From Humulus lupulus (Eukaryota > Streptophyta > Magnoliopsida > Rosales > Cannabaceae): a stretch of DNA of 64,000 nt. A program made the position numbers and the translations under genes. The stretch's first letter is position 1; each line of letters starts with the position of its first letter. This document shows, in pieces, positions 10,874 to 22,332 of the stretch. The notes under the pieces were generated by a model, which saw nothing but the letters and a program-made list of their open reading frames with translations, did no database searches and was not told where the DNA came from. The DNA is taken from positions 217,644,448 to 217,708,447 of the forward strand of contig NC_084796.1 of assembly GCF_963169125.1 (NCBI RefSeq). Direction: 5' to 3'.

Positions 10874-11059
10874 TATTGCGGAAGAAAAAAAGGAAAAGTA
10901 TTATTGCTATAAAAATGAATCAGATTACAGGAAGTGTATTAAAGCACTTATATATACATAAGGTAAAGAATATGAGCGTAACTAATTAAGGCTAATATGG
11001 GAAAAGAAAGAAAACTATTCTAACCAACCTAACAATGTTCTGTTATATAAAATCTGTTA
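10874..11059 (-). repeat. copia A 5' LTR
   Basis: 186 bp, paired with 6098-6283. It would carry the promoter on the minus strand. The flank GCTTT follows at 11060-11064. Confidence 0.93.
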
Positions 11060-11064
11060 GCTTT

Positions 11065-11475
11065 GGGTTGGATGGAAAATTTCTATTCTAGGGCTTCCCT
11101 TACTGAGTAAGAGATGGTAAAAAAAGCAATTGATGCAAGAACACCTTCAGTCCTAGAGGAGCAGGGCCAAGAGAAAAGAAGTTGATCTTTCTAATTCCAG
11201 GTCGTGTACTCAGGATTGTGGTGCTATTGAGAAGCTTCTGCAAAGGAGAATCAATGTAGTAAAGAAGATCATCAAGACCGTAACAAATTATAGTGGGGAC
11301 TACCTGCAATTTCCATGCCAAGAAATTGACACGCTCAATCTTGATGGTGAGAGAAGAGGTAAGAGAGTTAGAAAAGGGTTCCAAGAACCTAGAGGATTGG
11401 ATGGTTGAGCAGTACATTGTGGAGCAGCAGCATTTGCACCGGTGGAAGAGGAAGCCATTGAAGATGTTATTCAGA
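11065..11475 (-). pseudogene. copia B gag, N-terminal part
   Basis: The minus-strand frame 11100-11417 contains SLTIKIERVNFLAWKLQV and VPTIICYGLDDLLYYIDSPL, matching the N-terminus of plant copia gag (usually ...KLDRxNFLxWK...G.LE.hl). The frame continues imperfectly to the copia A insertion site, and the next gag codons resume at 6092. The leader and a weak primer site are at about 11478-11489. Confidence 0.75.
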
Positions 11476-11492
11476 GGGATTTGATACCTTGA

Positions 11493-11904
11493 ACGAACTT
11501 ATAAGGTAAAAGGCTATTTAGGGAAGGTTTGAAGAAAAACACTCGGAAGATTTACCAAAAGTTAGGTTTAGCTTCTATAAAGAGCTTTATTTATATAACT
11601 AAAGTTTACAAGAGATAGCTCAAGAAAGAGCATAACAACTTATTACAACAAAATTAACAAACTAATTGAAATAGTAAACTAACACCTAAGGATTAGTTAA
11701 AACTAATTATAACAACTCTGTTTTTACCACTATCACTAGTATGGTTATCAGTCCTTCAAATTAACTATAGCGACTAAAAAAATATGATTACATTTTAAAA
11801 GTAAGACTAAAAATAATTTGGTCTCCAATTTTTTTTTAGGGAAAATGCGACTACATGAGTTTGCGTTTTCTACCTTACAAATATTGCAACTTTGGCAGAG
11901 AAGA
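11493..11904. other. probable copia B 5' LTR remnant and AT-rich flank
   Basis: AT-rich with no coding potential. Its position just beyond the weak copia B primer site suggests a decayed LTR to about 11760. The other LTR is missing, so this cannot be checked here. Confidence 0.4.
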
Positions 11905-13679
11905 TGTAATGCCCTACTAATCCAGGACCATTATACTGTCTGTTTAAAATTGTGCTAAACTCGTTAAACGAATCATTTGGACTCAAAAGTATAATTAAAG
12001 CAAAATAAAGGTTAGGTACTAATTTTTTGGCCAAAATGTATAAACTTTTCATTAAAACTTAAAATATTTACAAAGGATCCCAAAAAGATTTTAAATGAAA
12101 AGTAGTTACAACCACGTTTACAAAAATAGCTGGCCTAAGCGACAAAACTAGACATGCCGAACATGTAAGCGCTGCTCCAAAGCTCTCCAACTCATGGTTG
12201 GTCTACCTGTAGCTTGCCCTTACCTACACCATAAAGCACCTGTGATCCAAGGCCTAGCAAGAAAACTCAACAAGGTAAAATAATAATCACATTCAATATA
12301 AACAACAATTACCATGCTTTGTAGTTTATAAACATATTCACTCCAAACATATAAACCATTAGCACATTTTACAGCTTATAAACATGCTCAATTCAAACAC
12401 ATATATCATCTCACAGCTGTGCCGAGCAGTCGTGCCATGCGAGGCGCATCTCCTGAACCCAATGCTTACGGTCTATGCCGGGAGAGTGGGTACCACTCCC
12501 TCAAATTAACTCCACCTTCACGACCCACGTTCCACACGATTGTTGATTGGCCCATGTTCCACATGATTGTCGAATATAGATCGTACCGATCATCTACAGA
12601 CAAATCAACGCTAATAAACATAGCGAAAAACATGCTCTATGTGCATATGCCAATCTTCTTACTTGGATTCCAGAAATAGTGACAAAACGATCCAAGTGTG
12701 ATCCCGTTCAAGCGTCTTTAGTCAAACCTAAACAAAATCGATTGAAATTGATTAACACAAAGCTTAGTTCATAATTCCGACTCCAAAATAATCACATCTA
12801 AACTTGTCTTAGCTTCTATTATTTTAGATATTTTCACAAGGTTTCCAACAATATAAAGAATTCACAAATCTGACATCGGGGTCAAAAGTTATGGTCTAAT
12901 TACGAAATTAGAAAATCGTGACCTAAAACAAGGTTGGCGCCACGGTGCCCTCCTATAGGGCTGCAGCGCCACTGAAGTCAGAGATATTTTCGGAGCCTAA
13001 AAGAGAAGCATTTGCGTTGCGATGCTCACCCACTTGAGCCACGACACCACTGCAAAAAAGCCCAGAAATTTCTGCGTTTTCTTATGATTTCTCAACTCAA
13101 ATCGACCCAATACGCCACAAACCTGTACTCAATTTAGAAATTGGGTACCAAAGAAATTATACACACTATGGGACAACTAACAACAACAATCAAATGCCCA
13201 ATTGCAAGTTTCAAGCTACAATTCAAGCAATTCAAATACTTAGGTCAGAAATCCCCAAATATTTTCCCAAATCCGAAAATCCCATTTAATCTCCCCCTTT
13301 CAGTTTAAATTCCAAGTATACACAAATTTATAAACAAGTTTCTACTACCCATATGCTCACCAAAATCATCTAAAGTCATCAAACTTCAAAAAAATTAAAC
13401 AAATCCCCAATTCCTATATTCGAACAAACAAGAACTATGAAGAACAAGAACAGAGAAGTTCATACCTCTACAAATTTGAATTCTCTATGGTAAGATGGAC
13501 TCCTAGCAGCTGTCAATTCCATCAGAGCTTGAATTTCCTTACCTAATCCTGCAATGAAATGATGAGGTCTTGGTCAATTTGAGGGGCTTGGATAAAACTT
13601 AGTGCTACAAGGTGAGACTTAGAACAATGAAGAAGAGGTCTAGAACGTGATTGAAGGTTGAGTTTTCAGACTTGCCGAA

Positions 13680-16363
13680 TGTAACGCCCTAAACTCCAGG
13701 GACCGTTACAGTGTGCATTTTAAACAGTGCTAAACTCGCTAATCGAGTCATTTGGCCATAATCGTGTAACTAAGTATGATTAGCGATATAGGGTTAAATT
13801 TTTTGGTTAAGATACAACGTTTCACTAAAACATTTACTGTATACATTGGGATCCCAAAAATATAATTTAAAGGTTAATTACAACAAAATATTTACAACCA
13901 GTTGACCTAAGCGGAAAAATAGGGTTTAACCTTAGTTCCTTTTTCAACCCTCGGCCGTGGCGGTCGAGCAGACGCATATGTACACGTCGTCACCTAAGCT
14001 CTCCAACTCAAGGATGGTCCAACTTTCTTTTGCCTTTACTTGCACCACATAGCACCCGTGAGCCGAAGCCCAGCAAGAAAACTCATTATGCTCATGAACA
14101 GTAATAACATGTCACTAAATCATAATGTGCATGCCTAGTAATGATAGCCCTATTCATGCATGCAAATAAGTTCAGATAATGATGGGGAATCCATGATGAG
14201 GAATCTTGCCCTCCTGAATGGATGACTATCAAGTCAATCTTAATCAGATGAGTGATTTAACACTTTGAGGTTTTGTTAACCATGATTGAGCGTATAGCTT
14301 TAATCAGATGAGTGATTTAACACTTGAGGTTCTGTTAACCATAATGGAGCATATAGCTCTAATCAAATGAGTGATTTAACACTTGAGGTTTTGTTAACCA
14401 TAATGAGTGACTGATGAGCAAGTCACTAACTTAAACCAGATGAGTGATTGATGAGTGAATCACTACGGGGCTCAGCACCCACAGCCATGTGACGATGCAG
14501 TCACCTGGGCCTTTTGGCCCTGCCTCTAAGTGACTAGCCATAGGCTAGACAAGCGCTTTTAGTTTTCATCGAACTTGAGGTCGGTCCAGCATTAATGCTC
14601 ATGATGAGTCATTTAATGCAGATGTCGATTAGATCTAATCTTTGTCGGCTTGCGTTAAACATGCTAAGACCGTTCTTGACTTATTAGTCAATACCATATG
14701 ACCAGTGCTCAGTACTACTGCTGAACTTAACTAATAAGTCACAACTTCACAGTTAATACCGACACCATTGCCAATTCTGACTAGTGAGTCAGTGCCACGT
14801 ACAAGTAAGCAATGCAACTAGGCATATATCATATGTCAAATATCCAATTGTAGGGCATTCAACATGCTTACTTAAAAATTTCTAGCATAATTAGGATCAT
14901 GCACAAACATAGAGACTCAAGCTCTGATCAATCTCATATTCAACATTCATGGCACGCCCTAATCACATGTTTCTCGTGCATCACATGCATCACATACTGG
15001 GTGCAGTTTTCTTACCTCTGGTTCGAGCGAGAAATAATAATTGAACGACCCTTGAGAACGATTGATCCTCTAATCCCTCAGCGGTCACCTAGTCATATCC
15101 AATTATAACTTCCATTAATGAAAATCAATAATAAAAGGGTCTTGACCTAAACCTCACTCCTGGGACCCCGAATTGTACCCGAACGGTGAGTAGATTCTAT
15201 CCCAAGCCTTAGGAGTTGGAACCCCGAGCCAAAAACCCTCCAAAATTCCTAGAACATGCATCATGAAAAATAGGGCAGCGCTACACCACTTCCCCCTAGC
15301 GCCTCAGCGCTACAACCAGGGGAAATTTACCCTGGCTAGCACTGTAGCACCACCCTTTAGGTGCTGTAGCGCTAGGACCAGACAAAATTTCCCTGTTTCT
15401 TCCCTCCTTCGACTCCTCCTTTCCCAATCTAAAAAACAAGCTTCCAAACTCCATTTAAATCCCCAATTGAACCCAAAAACCATCTACACATAACCTAGGC
15501 ATCATAACCCAAGTAACCTTTGCCAAAAATCCCATTGAATTCTCAACTTTCCAACTCAAGAACCAAACTTAAAATCAAATGGAAACAAAGAAAGAACAAG
15601 AGATTCTATGGTTAAAAACTTACCCCAAACTCAGAATTACACCCTCTTCAATGGTGGAACACAACCCTAGCTTATCAAGACTTGACTCCCTAGCTTGGTT
15701 CCTCAAAAGAAGCTTCAAAATTCAAAGAAAAATGGAAGAGAAATGGTGATCGGTTGAGGAGAAGCAGATGCTCTGTTTTGGTTAACTTCCACAGCCTTCT
15801 AATTGCTAAATATAACCTTAGGGTGAAAAGACCTAAATGCCCTCATGCCTAATTAAAACCCTTAATAGCCACCAAGGGCAAAATCGTCATTTCCCGCCTA
15901 TTTCGTTAATCATAATTAACACCCTCCAATTTCTGTTATTCTCAATATTCTCAAATGCTAATAAATCATATCCCATTACCCTTTAATTTCCGACAATGTT
16001 CTAATCCCCAAATTACCCTGAGACTCACCCCGAGCCCCGAAACTAATCCTGTTATGACCAGACGGATAACTTGCATTCAAAGATCGTCTCATGCCGAATG
16101 ACTCGAACAAATCCACATATAATATGATATTATTCATAATTCATCAACATGCATGAAAATACACAATTACGCCCTCAACGGGCAAAATTACCAAAATGCC
16201 ATTATAATTAAAAATGGACCCATATGCATGCATTTATCATCATATTATAATATAATTCACATAAACATGCATATAATCATTTAATAGCATAATAAATCAA
16301 TTATGGCGCTCCCGACCTCCTAATCAAGGTCCTAAACCTTATTAGGGATTTTGGGGCATTACA
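13680..16363 (-). repeat. gypsy 3' LTR
   Basis: 2,684 bp direct repeat of 22333-25015, TG...CA. It contains an internal tandem repeat of about 59 bp at 14241-14410. Confidence 0.92.
14241..14410. repeat. about three copies of a 59-60 bp tandem repeat in the LTR
   Basis: Units start TAATCAGATGAGTGATTTAA at 14241 and 14301, with a third (TAATCAAATGAG...) at about 14360. Each holds CTTGAGGTT..GTTAACCAT and a GGAGC-TATAGCTC tail. The same array is present in the other LTR at about 22894-23060. Confidence 0.88.
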
Positions 16364-16380
16364 ACTATCCCCTCCTTACA
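16364..16380 (-). other. gypsy polypurine tract
   Basis: The minus strand reads GTAAGGAGGGGATAGT directly upstream of the 3' LTR. Confidence 0.85.
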
Positions 16381-16699
16381 AAAATTTTGTCCTCGAAATT
16401 TATCTTCATCGCCTGGAATAAAAATTCCGCACAACTGATTCCAGTTTCCCAGGTTGTTCCCTCGACCTCACTGTCTTTGTAACATAACTTAACCCAAGGT
16501 ATAACTTTGTTCCTCAGAACCTCATTCTTTCTGTTAAAATTTGAACTGGCTACTCCTCAAATGATGACTTAGCCCCAATCTCCAGATTCTCATAACTCAA
16601 CTCATGAGTTTCCTTCCAACCCATGTCCTCAACATGGAAATATAAAATACATTGTATACTGCTGACAGTGTCAAAGATAAGGCCAATCCAAAGGCAACC

Positions 16700-18684
16700 T
16701 GATAGACCTAAAACGAGTATATTTTAAATATTTAAAAATCGCAAGCGCACGAATCGTTCATATAGAATAGTGATCATGTAAGCAAGGATGTCAAACCCAA
16801 ATGAGTTGTCTAAAATCGAAAAGAAAACTATTTTAAATCAAAATTAATATATTATAACCTAGTTCCAAAGATTGATGGGATTTTTGTATAATAAAAATAA
16901 AATAAAAGATAATAATAAAGAAATTAAAGACAATATATAAACACAAATTAACAGAAATCAAGATGGTAAAAGAAATATTATTAAGATAATAGAATCCACA
17001 AAATATAAGTTCAATAATATTTAAAAGTACATTGATTCCCAAGTTTTAGTAATAGTAGAAATTAATCAAACCATCACTTATTCAAATTAGATATTCCATT
17101 TAAGCACAAGTTTTTATAAAAATATAGGATCTATCTTCACTTTTCAAAAAGTATAATTTCAAAGTATTTAGTGTAAATCAATCTAATGAAATAAAAAATA
17201 AATCAATGAACATTATTTATAAGGCAAAACATAATATTTTTGTTCTAAGCATTGGATGTGTATAATTTAATGACACATCTTACACAAATAATATTATGTT
17301 TTTGCACTAATGAAGAACAAAGTGTAAATATGTGCTAACAATCCAAAATACATGATATTTAAGATGAAAGAAGATATTTGAACAAGAAAAATCCATAAAC
17401 TTTGTTGCACAAAATGGGAAATCCACATACAAAATAAATACTATCTAGTTAAATATTGTTTCATCATCACCTTAATAAATTTAAAAAGATTAGAAACTCA
17501 TAACTAGAATAGCAAATACAAAGTAAAAATTACAAACATAAATATGAAAATTTGGAGGATGAACCCCCAGATTTTTCCTCTAAAAACACATAGAAAAATT
17601 ACAACAAAGAAGAAGAAGAAAATGGAGAAGTCTTGAAAGTGTAGAATGTGTAGTGTAAAACTCCTCCAAAATTAGCACTAAACTCCCTTATTTATAGCCA
17701 AAAAAAGTGTATTAAAATAATCAAGTTAAATTAATTAAATTAATAGTAATATGGAAAATAGGGGTAAATTATATGGTGTAATGATGATTTTTTGGGGTAA
17801 AATGTGTAGAAAAGCTTGTGTAAAAAATGGTATTTTTGGCAAATGGGACAAGGGTACAAAAGTGTAATTGTTGGGCTCAAGACACCATGCTCCTTTTGTG
17901 TTCTTGGGTTGCTTTGGTGGAGTTAGGCGGAGGAGGCAGTTGGAGAAAATGCTGGGCCGAATGGAGTTGGGGCTGCCTGGGTGGAGCTTGGCGTGAAGGG
18001 TGTTGCTGCAGCTGGATTGGCTTTGGTGCTGGCAGGTGTGAGGCGGCTGGCAGGAGGCATCTGGGGAGCTGGCTGGTTGGAGACCTGGGTGAGCCGTGGG
18101 GCTGTTGGGCCAGGCGGGGTCTAGTGGTTGAAGGGGACAAACGACTGGGAGAGATTGCTTGCTGTGGGCCTCGTTTCTGGGTTGGTGAGGAGAGCAGGCC
18201 CATGGTGGCAGTGGTGGCAAGAGGCAGTTGAATAGGTGATGGGACTTGGCTTGTCTTATGACATTTTTTTAAAAATGCCACATTCCTTCTTTTTAAGCTT
18301 TCTATCATTTATTCCTCTTCAAGTGCAAAAATGCAACATATCACCTACAAAAAATAATATAAATTAAGTCATGATAAAATATTTTCAATTATAAAATAAA
18401 CCATATTAATTCTTTGAAAATATTAATTACAACTTAATTTAATTTAACATTTAGTTTCAATAAAACAAACATTTTTTACTTTCCTAAACACAATACCTTA
18501 AATAATTAACTACAACATTTTACAACAAAATAACTATAAAAACACACAAAAATATATAAAATTAAAATAAACCTAATAAATTCAAAATTACCTAAAAACT
18601 TAATAAATCAATTAAAATCTCAAGATCTAAGCAATAATTAGCACATAAAAAGTGGTAAAATAACTCTATTTTGTAGAGTTATCA
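16700..18684. mobile_element. solo LTR inserted in the gypsy interior
   Basis: 1,985 bp segment beginning TGATAGACCTAAAACG and ending GTAGAGTTATCA, giving TGATA...TATCA ends. It is flanked by exact 5 bp copies CAACC (16695-16699 and 18685-18689). It has no coding domain. The minus strand starts TGATAACTCTACAAAATAG, so the LTR probably reads leftward. A GC-rich stretch at 17870-18240 gives several long but overlapping antiparallel frames without family resemblance; these are not treated as genes. Confidence 0.88.
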
Positions 18685-18734
18685 CAACCTCACTGATCCT
18701 ATCCAGGGTTCACACGGTCATATCAATCTAGGGC

Positions 18735-19012
18735 TCAACTTGCCCTTATCTCTTCACTCATTTCCATGGTGATACTTTTAAGGAAGATACAATCTTCTAC
18801 TTGGAACTCCACGTTCCTGCTTTTCAATTCAATAAAACTTTTCCATTTACACTGATAAGCGAGTATCAAAGCTCTAACCTCTAATAATCTCAATGATCCC
18901 CTGAACTGCCTCAGGATCAAAAATCAACATCTCACCCATCTCATTCAAATGAACGGGTGATATACATCCTCTATCATACCTCATCTCATAGAGTGTCCTT
19001 CCAATATTGGAT

Positions 19013-19049
<37 letters not shown>

Positions 19050-19380
19050 TTACCATCAGTCTGAGGATAATGAAATGTACTGAATTCCATCTATATACTC
19101 ATTGCCTTCTACAACCTTCCTCAAGACTTGGAAGTAAAAATTGAGTCCTCATCTGATAAGATAGACCTCGGATTCCATAAAGACGTACTATCTCTCTCAC
19201 ATAGAGATCTAAATACTGATTAGCTGTGCTACTTGTCCTTACTGATAAAAATGAGTTGACTTAATATACTGGTTCATAATGACCCAAATCAAATCACGCT
19301 GACCCACTATCTTGGGCTGCCCCATCGCGAAACCCATTGCGATGTTTCCTTATTTCCACTATAAAATACTCAAAGGCTGC
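18735..19380 (-). pseudogene. gypsy integrase remnant
   Basis: Minus-strand pieces in order: core segment RDLIWVIMNQYIKSTHF at about 19240-19300 (family form ...D.IWVVVDRLTKSAHF), then FHYPQTDGKSERE at about 19035-19080 (the conserved PQTDGQSER block), then SRNVEFQVEDCIFLK near 18790-18840 (the C-terminal ...ExxVGDxVFLKxxP block). Stops and shifts separate them. A (CT)16 run at 19015-19046 sits exactly after the SER codons. Confidence 0.78.
19015..19046. repeat. (CT)16 microsatellite inside the integrase remnant
   Basis: 32 bp pure dinucleotide run; on the coding strand (AG)n following the TCAGAGAG that encodes SER. Confidence 0.97.
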
Positions 19381-20446
19381 AATGGCCTTATTGATTTCTG
19401 ATACCCTGTCTTGACCGGCTTATCAGGTTAGGAACTTTTCCATGTATTCCATCATGTATTCCGTTACGTCGCTCTCCATCCTAGGCCATCAATATAAACC
19501 TTCCAAACTCTGCTACATCTTCATGATGCCTGGATGAAGAGAATAAGAGAGTAGCATGAGATTCATCCAGAATCTCCCATTTAATCCTATTGTCCATCGG
19601 ATCCCCAGTCCGATACTTATACCATAATAAGCCATACTTGACACTACATAACCCTTAGCTAATCTAGCTAAGACATTCCACTCAATCTTCCTATATGTGG
19701 GTCACTTAACTGTTTCCCTTGATCCTTTTTGCAATGATAATCTCAAACATAAAGCTGGCCACTTGGCCCACCATAAACTCTACTCTAGTTCTGGTCAGAT
19801 CCTTTAACCAACATGATGCATAGGCAATCCCTTTTTCCATGCCACTGAGGTGTCATAACAACTTGCAAACTGATTCTGATTTGCAAGAAGACTCAGAACT
19901 CTTTCCCAAGGTACATGTAATATCCTACCCATCTAAGGAAACTCCTGCCCCTAAGGCGTTCCTTGACCTTGGAAAATCTCCGCAAGAAATATATCACAAT
20001 ACCATCGTCCAAGACGATCACAAATCCAATTCAAATAATCCTTGAATACCATGTTCATCTAATTCATAAAATAACTTGGCATTAACCAAATTCTCATAAC
20101 ATCATCCAGCACTCCCAGTGCTCTTATCTAATATAAAAATAGTCTTATGCATATTCTTCTCCCTGATCTCTAGGTGGTACTAACAAGATCAAAGTTCCAC
20201 CTTGGAGAATACCACCTTCTCCAATAACTAAGTCCCTTAGTTCTTACAACTTTGCTGAAGTCGTTCAATACAGTGCCCTAGACCTGATTCCATCCCTTGC
20301 ACCAATCCCATCACTATTCTATCCTTTATGTAAACATAATCTTGACAAATTCCCTAGAAATCCATCCTGAAACCCACAGACTAATCCAGTCTGTCTTGAT
20401 CCCACTGACACGACCTAAGTGGTATCCACCACACTAGCTAAGAGTT
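19381..20446 (-). pseudogene. gypsy reverse transcriptase / RNase H remnant
   Basis: The stretch lies between the protease and integrase traces, in the position of RT-RNase H. On the minus strand near 19985-20015 the phrase GFVIVLDDGI resembles the RT active-site block F-V-x-V-F-I-D-D-I-L, with damage. Other RT blocks are too decayed to place. The call rests on position plus this one motif. Confidence 0.55.
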
Positions 20447-20987
20447 CTATGCATCCCCTTGCAATAGATCCCTATCTCTAAATACAGATGTCATAAGCAT
20501 ACAAAATCCATGCACATTGCAAACTATCACAAGGCTTCCCACTCTCAAGCCCAGAGTTACTATCCTTTCCTTGCAATCTAGCATTACCTCACACTTAGTT
20601 AACCAATCCATATCCAGGATCATACTGAAGTCAGTCATAACCAACTTTATCAAAATCACTGATGAGTCCCTTTCATCATAACCTAACTCATCTCTTAAAT
20701 CACCAATACAATATTGCATTCCCATCATAACATAACCACGTGATCAACATATCATTTCTATGCCTCCCTAGAAGCATCAAACAAAGAAAGAGCATGGTAC
20801 CAAACCAGTCAGCATAACACAAAATCAAAACTAGAAAGCTGACCTGCCACCCCTGAGGAACTAGTCTCTGTCTCAGTCTCTGGTTGCATTGGAGAGAACA
20901 CTCGAGTTGGAGTCGAGTTGTCCACCCCCTTTTGCTCATCCTTCGTTCGTCTTGGGCAATCATTCTTGAAATGCCCAACCATGTCAC
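20447..20987 (-). pseudogene. gypsy protease region
   Basis: 20447-20728 reads ILIKLVMTDFSMILDMDWL followed by CEVMLDCKERIVTL, which matches the C-terminal half of gypsy retropepsins (F.VILGMDWL....A.I.C....V). The N-terminal half with the catalytic Asp (20730-20900) is scrambled; I cannot find D-T/S-G-A. Immediately upstream (about 20955-21000) is the gag zinc knuckle CFLCDMVGHFKNDC, intact as CCHC. Confidence 0.75.
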
Positions 20988-21393
20988 ATAAGAAACATGC
21001 CTTTGCTCGGCATTCTCCTAGATGACGCCTCTCACACCGATTGCATTATGGGAGGGTCCTCCACTCCTTCTTCTTGCTTGGTCCAATAAATGGAGGTATC
21101 ACTGCTTGAGATCCATGCTCTCCAGCACTCTCCTGCCCAATCTGATTTCCTGTGTTCTCAATAGCAAGAGCCTTCCCTACCACTTGAGCGTAGGTAGAGA
21201 TTTCATGAACTGGGGCAACTCAAATGCCCTGAGCTATTCTGGAATTCAGTCCCTGAATAAACTTTTCCTTTCGAGCTACATATGTGGGTACCATATCAAA
21301 AGCGAACTTGGCCAACCCATCAAATTTATTAACATACTCTATTACTGTTGCATTGCCCTGAACGAGATTTAGAAACTCATTCATCTTAGTAGT

Positions 21394-21720
21394 CTAAGCT
21401 ACCTCACAATAATATCTCTCATTGAACAGCTGCCTAAATTCTTTCCAATCCATCACAGCTGTGTCTCTCGTCTGGGATACTACTCCCCACCATGTTCGAG
21501 CATCATCCCGCAATATAAATGTAGCACAGATCACCCTATCACGACCTACCAGCCCCATACTATCGAGAATAGAACTGATCATTCCCATCCATTGCTCAGT
21601 TCTGAATGGATCTAGGCCTCCCTCAAAGACTGGAGGGTAAAACTCCTGGAATCTTCCACAAAGAAATTCCCATCTGTTCTTAACCCTAGGCTGAGCCAAA
21701 ACTGGTGCCACTCCTGGCAA
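21394..21720 (-). pseudogene. gypsy gag core
   Basis: 108-codon frame with the retrotransposon gag domain: FYPPVFEGGLDPFRTEQWM at the start, then ...VICATFILRDDARTWW and WKEFRQLFNERYY (family form: F.GG.dP..AE.W......F..C.d..kV..A...L.d.A..WW......W..F...F...Y). The N-terminal start is upstream and broken (about 21720-21850). It is followed downstream by a zinc knuckle at about 20955-21000. Confidence 0.85.
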
Positions 21721-22317
21721 AACAAAGGAAGAGGTGCTCGCCGATAGATTCCGCTATTGCTTCAAACACCTAATCTCTTCCTGTAAGCACCTGCTGGAAA
21801 TTCTGAGAGGAAGATGAAGAACTCAACCCCTGGCTGAAACTCCCAGCCTCAGCATAACCACCATCAAGCCTCATTATCTGCCTTGGATACATACCTTTTG
21901 GTTGAATCTGCAGTCAATAACTTGACCCATTAAATATGATGAGCATATAAAGAGCTTTTCCCCCACGGAAACAATCTTACCACACTACAATCACAAATCC
22001 ATTGCAGTGCTAAAAACATGCCCATGGCATTCATACAACAATCATAACCCCTGCTCTTCCAACATACCTACCATGCCTCCAACTCCAGCATGCAAATATC
22101 ACATTTATATATTCATGGAGTAGATAATCACATAGTCAAGAGCCAGGCTCTATCAGAATCTCATGCTCCCTAATACAATAAGAAGGTAAAGCATTCACAT
22201 TCTATTTAAGAAGTTAAGCACATAACTACAGAAATAATTACCATTCCCTGAGTGAAGCTATCTTTGATGACGAGTGTACATGCCCAGCATGTCTTCAGGA
22301 ACCCTTAACCTTGGCTC

Positions 22318-22329
22318 GCTCTGATACCA
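22318..22329 (-). other. gypsy primer-binding site
   Basis: The minus strand reads TGGTATCAGAGC, complementary to the initiator-Met tRNA 3' end, three bases from the 5' LTR at 22333. This sets the element's direction. Confidence 0.93.
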
Positions 22330-22332
22330 GGT

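Larger units (their letters stand above)
6098..11059 (-). mobile_element. copia A: nearly intact Ty1/copia element with TA...TA LTR ends
   Basis: 4,962 bp minus-strand element bounded by 186 bp LTRs (6098-6283 and 10874-11059) and an exact 5 bp duplication GCTTT. The minus-strand primer site TGGTATCAGAGCC touches the 5' LTR with no spacer, and a G-rich polypurine tract precedes the 3' LTR. The order is gag, protease, integrase, RT, RNase H. By eye the LTRs differ at 4 of 186 positions, so the insertion is fairly young. The frame is broken at several points (gag end near 9417, a TAG near 9150, an A-tract shift near 9010, a shift near 8400), so it is probably not autonomous now. Canonical TG...CA ends are absent: on the coding strand the LTR starts TAACA and ends GCAATA. 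Confidence 0.93.
4460..11760 (-). mobile_element. copia B: decayed Ty1/copia element split by copia A
   Basis: Minus-strand copia remnant. The gag start is on the right (11065-11475); the rest of gag, protease and the integrase start are on the left (4460-6092). Copia A lies between, flanked by GCTTT at 6093-6097 and 11060-11064. Removing copia A and one GCTTT restores reading across the gag junction. A weak primer-binding match (GGTATCAAATCC on the minus strand, about 11478-11489, against the usual TGGTATCAGAGC) lies right of gag. AT-rich sequence to about 11760 is probably its 5' LTR. The element is truncated inside integrase near 4460; no RT follows. Confidence 0.75.

Noticed and set aside
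17735..18308. Long overlapping frames on both strands rich in Pro/Gly/Trp
   Set aside because: They lie in a GC-rich patch of a solo LTR (16700-18684); frames overlap in antiparallel, share no family motif, and the segment has exact LTR boundaries.
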